DNA from: IH12 sp041987265
GTDB lineage: Bacteria > Pseudomonadota > Alphaproteobacteria > Caulobacterales > Hyphomonadaceae
Length of the DNA stretch: 12,608 bases
NCBI GenBank assembly: GCA_041987265.1
Contig: JBHIWT010000096.1
Location: forward strand, 1 to 12,608
Direction of reading: 5' to 3'
Shown in pieces: positions 6,882-12,608 of the stretch; the stretch's first letter is position 1, and every line of letters starts with the position of its first letter. The notes under the pieces were generated by a model. That model ran no database searches and was not told the origin of the DNA. It saw only the letters and a program-made list of their open reading frames with translations. Both the position numbers and the translations under genes were made by a program.

Positions 6882-8373
6882 AATCGGTGTGGGCGATCGG
6901 CTCCATGCCGAGTTCGCTGGCGGCCTGTTGCAGGCGGCGGCGAACGGTATCGGACAAGAGCGCAGCATGAGAGCGCGGAACAAATAGTTCGAGCGTGCTG
7001 CCGTCGCATCTGAGTTCGGCCTTTTTCAGCAACGAGGCGGAGCGGCCGGAGAGGTTGGCGCCGAGACGCATGAGCGCGCCGAGGGCGCGGGCGCGGCCTG
7101 CTGTTTCGCCATCCAGCAGACGTTCGCTGACCGGATTGACGACCTGGCGCGTGTAGCGGGTGGCGATGGCCAGCGCGAGGGCGGCGCGTTCCTTGTGGGA
7201 AAGACCCGGGAGCGGCGCGCGGGCGACGAGGTCGAAGGCGAGATCGGCGCGGTGGTCCGGATGGAGCATGGCGCCGATGTCGACGAGACGACAGGCGGCG
7301 TTGGTCAGGCGGGGCGATAGCGTGAAGGTGGCGGCGTTGGACAGCCATGTGGACAGCGCGCGGCCGAATTCAGCGGCGTGATTGTCAGAGGCGACCATGG
7401 CGTCGAGCCCCGCGTCGAGCGGATCGCTGGCGCGTTCTTCCTCGCTCATCTCGCCGAAGACGATGCCTTCGCGGACGCCGTAGGATGAGACCATCAGGGT
7501 TTCGAACTTGCCGAGGTCGAGGATGACGTCGAGCACCATCGCGGCGTGCGGGATGGTGGCGACGCGGCGCTTGGCGACTTTCTGGACGATCTCTGTGTGT
7601 TTGGAGCCGGTCATCAGCTCGGCCAGCAGCGGACGAAGTTCGGCGACCGGGACTTCGTAGTTCTGGAGGATGCGCAGCGGCGCGTTGGTGACGTCCATGT
7701 GGATGTTGGCGATGGCTCGCCAGGCGCCGCCGACGGCGATGAAGGTCTTTTCGCCGTGGTTGAAGAAGGGCGCGCCGGTGAGCGTCTTCTTGACCTTGGA
7801 TGTCTTGCGCTTGTCGGTCTTGCCGTTGGCGGCGTTGAGCGCGAGCGGGCCGAGCGGGTATGTCGCGCCCTCGAGGAATTTGGCTTCGTGGAGGTGAGCG
7901 AGTTCGAGGCTGGAGCCGCCAAGGTCGCCGACGATGCCGGAAACGCCAGGAGCGCCGGCGACGACGCCCTGTGCGGCGATAAGCGCCTCTTCTGCGCCGG
8001 TGAGGATGCGCAGCTCAAATCCGGTTTCGGCGCGGACGCGGCGGCAGAAGTCGGCCCCGTCGGCGGCGTCGCGCACAGCGGCGGTGGCGAAGGCGATGAC
8101 ATTGTCGGCCTTCTGGGCGCGGGTGATGGCGGCGAAACGCTTGAGCGCGGTGACGGCCTGTTCGACGCCTTCGGGATGGAGCTTGCCGGTTTCGCCTAGA
8201 TCGCGCCCGAGGCCGGCAAGGAATTTCTCGTTGAAGCGCTGGGTCATGGCGCGACCGCGGACATCGTGGACGACGAGACGTACGGAGTTGGAGCCGACAT
8301 CGACGACGCCGATGCGTCGTACACGGGTCGGGCGACCGGTCTTTCGCGTCCGGGACAGAGAAGTCGCCAGCAT
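6868..8373 (-). CDS. ppx: Exopolyphosphatase, Ppx/GppA family
   Basis: Releases terminal phosphate from polyphosphate; GppA-like activity on pppGpp is the main alternative. With ATG 8373 the protein is 501 aa, normal for Ppx. It shows the ASKHA phosphate-binding motifs GVVDVGSNSVRLVV (about 22-35) and GDLGGSSLE (149-157). The acidic pair Glu128-Glu129 in TGAEEAL lies at the catalytic Glu position of the family. The helical C-terminal domain occupies about residues 310-500. The start is uncertain: GTG at 8382 adds three residues, but AGGG (8382-8385) is spaced 8 nt from ATG 8373 and fits better. It is 40 bp downstream of ppk1 and codirectional, so the pair likely forms an operon. The neighbour favours Ppx over GppA. 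Its 3' end overlaps the opposing dehydrogenase gene by 14 bp, with no terminator visible. Confidence 0.93.
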   Translation of the reverse strand: MLATSLSRTRKTGRPTRVRRIGVVDVGSNSVRLVVHDVRGRAMTQRFNEKFLAGLGRDLGETGKLHPEGVEQAVTALKRFAAITRAQKADNVIAFATAAVRDAADGADFCRRVRAETGFELRILTGAEEALIAAQGVVAGAPGVSGIVGDLGGSSLELAHLHEAKFLEGATYPLGPLALNAANGKTDKRKTSKVKKTLTGAPFFNHGEKTFIAVGGAWRAIANIHMDVTNAPLRILQNYEVPVAELRPLLAELMTGSKHTEIVQKVAKRRVATIPHAAMVLDVILDLGKFETLMVSSYGVREGIVFGEMSEEERASDPLDAGLDAMVASDNHAAEFGRALSTWLSNAATFTLSPRLTNAACRLVDIGAMLHPDHRADLAFDLVARAPLPGLSHKERAALALAIATRYTRQVVNPVSERLLDGETAGRARALGALMRLGANLSGRSASLLKKAELRCDGSTLELFVPRSHAALLSDTVRRRLQQAASELGMEPIAHTDFKTR

Positions 8374-8413
8374 CGTCAGCACCCTGCCCGTCTGGCACGG
8401 GAGCTCAGCAAGG

Positions 8414-10651
8414 CTAGCCCCGTGGTCTCAACTGCGGCGGCCTGGCCATCCGCAACGCGCTTCCCCGACCCGAGAGACTCGGCGTTTCAAGGAAGTAGTC
8501 GTGCGCCGAGAATGCCGACTCATCGCCAGCGGGCGCAATACGGACATAGCCGCCATCCGGGCCCAAGGTCCAGCTTTGCATGTTGTCTTCGAGATTGGCG
8601 ATCATCACCTGTTCGAGCACTTGCTTGTGGACAGTAGGGTTGAGGATGGGAACGAGCACTTCGATGCGGCTGTCGAGGTTGCGCGGCATCCAGTCTGCGG
8701 AGGACATGAAGACCTTGGCTTCAGGCGACGGGAGGCCCGCACCAGCGCCGAAACAGACGATTCTGGAGTGTTCGAGAAAGCGGCCGACGATCGATTTGAC
8801 CTTAATGTTCTCCGACATGCCTTCAACGCCGGGGCGCAGGCAGCAGATGCCGCGGACCACTAGCTGAATGTCTACGCCGGCCTGGCTGGCTTCGTAGAGG
8901 CGATCGATGACGACCGGGTCGACCAACGAGTTCATCTTGGCCCAGATCGTCGCCTTGCGGCCCTTGCGGGCGAATTCGATCTCGGCGTCGATATGTTCGA
9001 GGATTGTGGACTTGAGGTTTACCGGCGCGATCGAAATGGCCTCGAGCGCCTGCGGGCGGGAATAGCCGGTGACGTAGTTGAACAGCCGGCCGGCGTCGCG
9101 GCCCAGCGTCTCGTCGTCCGAGAACAGCGAGAGGTCATCGTAGATGCGCGCGGTGATCGGGTGGTAGTTGCCAGTGCCGAAGTGGGTGTAGGTGCGCAGC
9201 TCGCCCTTTTCGCGGCGCAGGACGAGCGACACCTTGGAGTGCGTCTTGAGGTCGATGAAGCCGTAGACGACCTGGACGCCGGCGCGTTCCAGGTCGCGGG
9301 CCCAGCGAAGGTTGGCCTCTTCATCGAAGCGGGCCTTGATCTCGACCAGGGCGGTGACGTTCTTGCCGGATTCCGCAGCTTCGATCAGCGCGGCGATGAT
9401 CGGGGAGTTCTTCGAGGTGCGATATAGCGTCTGCTTGATGGCGACGACGTCGGGGTCGCGCGCGGCCTGCGAGAGGAATTGCAGAACGACGTCGAACGAC
9501 TCGTAGGGATGGTGGACGAGAAAGTCCTTTTCGCGGATCGCCGCAAAGAGGTCGCCGCCGTGTTCACGGACGCGCTCGGGGAAGCGCGGTTCGAATGACT
9601 TGAAGACGAGGTCGGGCTGGTCGGAGACGATCAGTTCGGAAAGCTGGTCCATGCCGATGAGACCGTCGACCTCGGTGATGTCGATCGGTTCGGCCTTGAA
9701 CTCGCGGGTGAAGAAGGCCTTGAGCTTCTCGGGCGCGTTCTTTTCGATCTTGAGCTGGACGAGGCGGCCGCGGCGGCGCTGTTTGAGCAGGATCTCGAAT
9801 TCCCTGACCAGGTCTTCGGCTTCCTCTTCGATTTCCAGCTCGCTGTCGCGGATGACGCGCAGGAGGCAGCGGCCCTCGGACTTGCAGTCCGGGAAGAGCA
9901 GCGGCTGGCAAACGGTGATGACGTTTTCCAGCGACATGAAGCGGCGGCCCTGCTCCTTGCGGGACGGCAGTTCCATGAAGCGTTCGACGTGGGAGGGGAT
10001 CAGCACCATGGCGTTGAACTGGGCGCCGCCGATCTTGCGCTTCAGCGCGAAGCCGACCGCGAAGCCGAGATTGGGCACGAACGGGAACGGGTGCGCCGGG
10101 TCGATCGCCAGCGGGGTGAGGACCGGGAAGACCTTGAGCATGAATTCCGACTGCAGCCATTTTCGGTCGGCGGATGACAATTCGTTCGGCTCGAGCACTG
10201 ACAGGCCGGCTGCATCCATCTCGTCGCGGATGCGGTTCCAGATGCGCTGCTGTTCGGTTGTCAGCTTTTCGGATTGTTCGGAGATCTGGATCAGCTGGTC
10301 GGCGGGCGTGAGGCCGTCCTGGCTGGTCTTGGTTCCGCTGGAGCGCAGGGTCTGCTGGCGTAGGCCGGCGACGCGGACCATGTAGAATTCATCGAGGTTG
10401 CTGGCCGAGATCGACAGGAAGCGCAGGCGCTCGAGCAGCGGGTGGCGCGGGTTCTCCGCCTCTTCGAGCACGCGGGTGTTGAACTGGAGCCAGGAGAGTT
10501 CGCGGTTGAAGAAACGCTGGGGCGATGCGAGGAGCTCGCGCGTTTTCGCGGACAGCGGCTTGCCGCGCGAGGACCGGCCGACCGTTTCGCCCCGGGGCGG
10601 GCCCGGACGAGTGGTTTTCTGCCGAGATTGCGCCTCGCCCTTGCTGGCCAT
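8414..10651 (-). CDS. ppk1: Polyphosphate kinase 1
   Basis: Reversibly transfers the gamma-phosphate of ATP onto polyphosphate chains; in Caulobacter relatives this is linked to stress and starvation responses. 745 aa. The PPK N-terminal domain begins with RFFNRELSWLQFN near residue 46 and SASNLDEFYMVR, followed by the head domain and two phospholipase-D-like C-terminal domains. The autophosphorylated His is 471 (LKTHSK) and the second catalytic His is 490 (YTHFGTGNYHP). The 19-residue spacing equals that of E. coli H435/H454. The first ~45 residues are basic and Ser/Pro/Gly-rich, an unstructured extension before the conserved core. The C-terminus (SAHDYF, PSLSGRG) is full length. The ATG at 10651 has GGAAGGGA 7 nt upstream (10659-10666). 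It lies 130 bp after hdaA and directly precedes ppx. Confidence 0.97.
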   Translation of the reverse strand: MASKGEAQSRQKTTRPGPPRGETVGRSSRGKPLSAKTRELLASPQRFFNRELSWLQFNTRVLEEAENPRHPLLERLRFLSISASNLDEFYMVRVAGLRQQTLRSSGTKTSQDGLTPADQLIQISEQSEKLTTEQQRIWNRIRDEMDAAGLSVLEPNELSSADRKWLQSEFMLKVFPVLTPLAIDPAHPFPFVPNLGFAVGFALKRKIGGAQFNAMVLIPSHVERFMELPSRKEQGRRFMSLENVITVCQPLLFPDCKSEGRCLLRVIRDSELEIEEEAEDLVREFEILLKQRRRGRLVQLKIEKNAPEKLKAFFTREFKAEPIDITEVDGLIGMDQLSELIVSDQPDLVFKSFEPRFPERVREHGGDLFAAIREKDFLVHHPYESFDVVLQFLSQAARDPDVVAIKQTLYRTSKNSPIIAALIEAAESGKNVTALVEIKARFDEEANLRWARDLERAGVQVVYGFIDLKTHSKVSLVLRREKGELRTYTHFGTGNYHPITARIYDDLSLFSDDETLGRDAGRLFNYVTGYSRPQALEAISIAPVNLKSTILEHIDAEIEFARKGRKATIWAKMNSLVDPVVIDRLYEASQAGVDIQLVVRGICCLRPGVEGMSENIKVKSIVGRFLEHSRIVCFGAGAGLPSPEAKVFMSSADWMPRNLDSRIEVLVPILNPTVHKQVLEQVMIANLEDNMQSWTLGPDGGYVRIAPAGDESAFSAHDYFLETPSLSGRGSALRMARPPQLRPRG

Positions 10652-10781
10652 GCGCCAGTCCCTTCCATCACTCGAATGCCGGTCTGAGCGCCGGATGCGT
10701 CCAAACTAGCACCAAAATATTACGGATTGGCTGAAATAGCTGGGTTTATTGGCGGATTTGGGGCTTTTGCCCTGCCCCCAA
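10652..10781 (-). promoter_or_regulatory. ppk1: hdaA-ppk1 intergenic region, probable ppk1 promoter
   Basis: A 130-bp gap within an otherwise tight minus-strand gene group. It contains an AT-rich pocket (about 10700-10750), unusual for this sequence, which suggests a separate ppk1 promoter. I could not match a good -35/-10 pair or a Pho box. Next to the hdaA stop lie two mutually exclusive hairpins: GGGGC/GCCCC (10760-10764 with 10774-10778) and GGGC-TTTT-GCCC (10761-10772). Neither is followed by a U-run on the minus strand, so termination after hdaA is only possible. Confidence 0.35.
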
Positions 10782-11432
10782 TCAGAGCGATTTCAGGACA
10801 TTTCGGGCCGAAGCGATGGTGAAGGCGCGCCCTTTTGTCTGCTCGATCCGGTCGGCGACCTCCTCGATCGCGTCCCAGCGGAAATCCATGCGTTCGACGA
10901 GGTAATTGAGCGAGTCATCCGGAACGTTGAGATGGCGGCGGGCGCAGGCGTCTTCGAGACGCTGGCGCAGCGCGTCTTCGTCGGGGCCGTCGATGGCGAC
11001 AAAGGGCATCGCCTTCATCCGCGACAGCAGGTCTGGCGGGTCGGTGTACCAGGTTGCGGGCGCGGTGCGGCCGGACAGCAGAATGGGCGCCGCGCGCGAT
11101 TGACAGAGGTTGATCGCTGCAAGCAGGTTCGGGCCGTTGCCGGCGATGTCGGCGTCGTCGACGGCGAGCGCGTTGAGCGTGAGGCCGGCGATCTCGTCGG
11201 CGTCGGATGCGGCGAGCGCTGCGCCGGTGATGAAGGCGCCGCCGGTTTCAGCCGCCCATGCGCGCAACAGGCGGGTCTTGCCGGAGCGGGGTTCGCCAAG
11301 GAGCGCGAGTTGGGGTTCCGGCCATGCGCGCCAGTTGCGCAAAAGGGCGAGAACCGGCTGGTAGGCGCCGGTTTCGACGAGCGGCCGGGTTTCCTCCTCC
11401 AGCCGGGGAAAATCGAGAAAGAGCTGCTGCAC
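10782..11432 (-). CDS. hdaA: HdaA, DnaA-inactivating AAA+ protein
   Basis: Hda-family protein that, with the DNA-loaded sliding clamp, stimulates DnaA-ATP hydrolysis and so limits replication initiation. It has the DnaA-like AAA+ core without the DNA-binding domain. With GTG 11432 it is 216 aa, typical for Hda. Residues 3-8, QLFLDF, match the clamp-binding motif QLxLxL/F that sits at the extreme N-terminus of Hda proteins. Walker A is GEPRSGKT (46-53) and Walker B is LNALAVDDAD (86-95). The sensor-1 region is ILLSGRTAPATW (117-128), and the box VII arginine-finger candidate is Arg138 in DLLSRM. The frame stays open to 11945, with an ATG at 11510, but those starts overlap the upstream gene and give Pro/Ser/Arg-rich shadow translation. 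GGAG lies 8 nt before the GTG. It follows the DUF2066 gene after 43 bp. Confidence 0.9.
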   Translation of the reverse strand: MQQLFLDFPRLEEETRPLVETGAYQPVLALLRNWRAWPEPQLALLGEPRSGKTRLLRAWAAETGGAFITGAALAASDADEIAGLTLNALAVDDADIAGNGPNLLAAINLCQSRAAPILLSGRTAPATWYTDPPDLLSRMKAMPFVAIDGPDEDALRQRLEDACARRHLNVPDDSLNYLVERMDFRWDAIEEVADRIEQTKGRAFTIASARNVLKSL

Positions 11433-11440
11433 GGCGTCGG

Positions 11441-11444
11441 CTCC
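11441..11444 (-). promoter_or_regulatory. hdaA: Ribosome binding site deciding the hdaA start
   Basis: GGAG on the minus strand, 8 nt before GTG 11432. Together with the clamp-binding motif that begins two codons later, it selects the short 216-aa product. Confidence 0.55.
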
Positions 11445-11475
11445 GGCGGTTACGACGGGGCGCTGAGGCGGTTGG

Positions 11476-12480
11476 TCAGCGGGCCGCCGTGGAGATGGTC
11501 CAGCCTGCATCCGAACCGGACAATTGCAGGCCGCGTGAGCGCAGGTCGGCTGCGAGCTGGTCCGGGCGGCCAGCGAAGACGAAGCTGAGATCGGCGCCGC
11601 GGGTGGAGATCGACTGGACGTGGAGGTCGCGGACGATGCGCGAGGCTTCCACGCCCTTGCGGATGGCGACCCACTGGCGGATGTCGCGGAAGCTGGCGAC
11701 GACGTCCATGACGGTGGCGCCTGTGGTGCGCACGACGGAGGCGCGCTTCCATTCGCGCTCGAGCGCCTCGATCGAGCCGGCTTGTGCGGCGGCAAGCGAG
11801 GCGAAGGGACCGGCGACAGCGATGGCGCGTTCCTGGCCGTTGCGCGTGAGTTCGCTGAGGCGGGAATAGAGCTGGCCGTTGGAGACGTAGGCGGCGGCGA
11901 CCACGGCGCGGGCGGCCCCGCGTCCGGCGGCCTCGATGCCGACATCGTCCCAGGTCACCGGGCGATCCCAGCTATCCTGCGAAACGACGTAAGGGGTGAG
12001 AACGTTGCTGTCGTCGGTCTCGAACCAGGCGTTGCCCCACGACACCGGACTGACGCCCTGCCCGGCCATCGGGACGAGAAGCGCAAGACCTGCCTGTCCG
12101 TCGACGAAGGCGACGCCGCGGGCGTCGAGATAGTCGCGGATCGGATCGGCGTCGAAGTTGACCGCGAGCGTCGTGATGTAGCGCGTGGTCGTGTATTTTT
12201 CCTCGCCGTCGCTGTCGATTGATTTGTAGAAGCGGGCGATCTCCGACACGTCGATTGGCGAGGTCGCGGCCTGACGGTCTTCAGGCAGCGTCAGGCGCTC
12301 GAGAAGCAAGGCGGCGCCGGCGAGCCGCGCGGACGTCCGGGCGGCGGCGCGCGCCTCGGTCTGGTTGGCTGCGGTCTCGTCGACCGGGATGCCGCCGATG
12401 CGGTAGACGTCTGCGATTGCCGGGGCCGCGAGGCAGAGACTGGCGGCGAGAGCGATGACGAGTCGGGCGATGTGTTTCAT
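11476..12480 (-). CDS. DUF2066 family exported protein
   Basis: 334 aa. The N-terminus MKHIARLVIALAASLCLA is a standard Sec signal peptide: two basic residues, a hydrophobic core, and a probable signal peptidase I cut after APAIA (residue 23). The mature protein would be periplasmic. The body (DVYRIGGIPVDETAANQTEAR, the ERLTLPEDR region, YITTLAVNFD) fits DUF2066, a family of unknown function. From memory, DUF2066 genes also lie between purM and hda in Pseudomonas and other gammaproteobacteria. The genomic link to hda is therefore old, though a shared function is unproven. No membrane span beyond the signal peptide is seen. The ATG at 12480 has AGGAAGG just upstream (12485-12491). It is probably the first gene of the hdaA group, with its promoter in the 99-bp divergent gap to the next gene. 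Confidence 0.85.
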   Translation of the reverse strand: MKHIARLVIALAASLCLAAPAIADVYRIGGIPVDETAANQTEARAAARTSARLAGAALLLERLTLPEDRQAATSPIDVSEIARFYKSIDSDGEEKYTTTRYITTLAVNFDADPIRDYLDARGVAFVDGQAGLALLVPMAGQGVSPVSWGNAWFETDDSNVLTPYVVSQDSWDRPVTWDDVGIEAAGRGAARAVVAAAYVSNGQLYSRLSELTRNGQERAIAVAGPFASLAAAQAGSIEALEREWKRASVVRTTGATVMDVVASFRDIRQWVAIRKGVEASRIVRDLHVQSISTRGADLSFVFAGRPDQLAADLRSRGLQLSGSDAGWTISTAAR

Positions 12481-12579
12481 GCGCCCTTCCTAGCAGCGGC
12501 TGGCTGGGATGCGAAGACGCTGGCGCAGCGGAAATGTGGATGCTGGCGAGGCGGCGGGCTGCGTGGTAACTCGCCTGTC
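12481..12579. promoter_or_regulatory. Divergent intergenic region, DUF2066 gene / right-edge gene
   Basis: 99 bp between two divergent starts, so it should hold promoters for both. On the minus side it contains the AGGAAGG ribosome binding site. A GCTAGGAA stretch (complement of 12486-12493) partly resembles a Caulobacter -10 but overlaps that site, so it is unlikely to be used as one. No convincing -35/-10 pair is found in either direction. Confidence 0.3.
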
Positions 12580-12608
12580 ATGAACGACTCGAAATCGCAA
12601 AAACCCCT
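12580..12608 (+). CDS. Start of a plus-strand gene, probably purM (runs off right edge)
   Basis: ATG followed by codons for NDSKSQKP, open to the window end: only nine complete codons. No strong Shine-Dalgarno sequence is visible before it. The identity rests on context only: in many proteobacteria purM (phosphoribosylformylglycinamidine cyclo-ligase, purine synthesis) is divergent from the DUF2066/hda unit, and PurM often begins with a short polar leader. The start itself could be a chance ATG. Confidence 0.4.

Noticed and set aside
11433..11945. Long N-terminal extension of HdaA (387-aa version)
   Set aside because: The extra part is Ser/Pro/Arg-rich shadow sequence of the DUF2066 gene in another frame, and it would bury the clamp-binding motif.
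1..12608. CRISPR array, insertion sequence, toxin-antitoxin, phage defence, tRNA or rRNA genes
   Set aside because: I looked for spaced direct repeats, transposase motifs, small toxin-like gene pairs and tRNA-like folds, and saw none. The window is mostly ordinary core genes.

Overview
The window is a GC-rich (roughly 64% by eye) chromosomal segment from an alphaproteobacterium, most likely Caulobacterales/Hyphomonadaceae. The reasons are strong G/C-ending codon use, GTG starts, and the gene set aspS, rnd, ppx, ppk1, hdaA. As I recall, Caulobacter has these same genes close together. It is mainly core genome. I see no insertion sequence, prophage, CRISPR, tRNA or rRNA.

Layout. Left (minus strand): the start of a small lipoprotein gene (partial), then a 223-bp gap with several inverted repeats, then aspS. 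A 127-bp divergent intergenic region separates aspS from a plus-strand group: rnd, a two-domain saccharopine-dehydrogenase-like/DUF4166 protein starting 13 bp after rnd, and an AidB-type acyl-CoA dehydrogenase 73 bp further on. This group runs head-on into a minus-strand group, and the dehydrogenase and ppx overlap tail to tail by 14 bp. Reading leftward from the right end, the minus-strand group is: DUF2066 exported protein, hdaA, ppk1, ppx. At the extreme right the first 29 bases of a plus-strand gene are visible, probably purM by context.

How the genes fit together. aspS and rnd serve translation and RNA processing. ppk1 and ppx are the synthesis and degradation arms of polyphosphate metabolism. 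hdaA encodes the DnaA-inactivating AAA+ protein that acts with the sliding clamp, and it is preceded by an exported protein of unknown function. The saccharopine-dehydrogenase-like/DUF4166 gene and the acyl-CoA dehydrogenase are the accessory part, placed between otherwise core genes. Their substrates cannot be told from sequence.

I found no convincing new multi-gene system. The items most worth checking are the fusion enzyme plus AidB-like pair, the DUF2066-hdaA linkage, the hdaA start that exposes an N-terminal clamp-binding motif, and two intergenic regions with inverted repeats.
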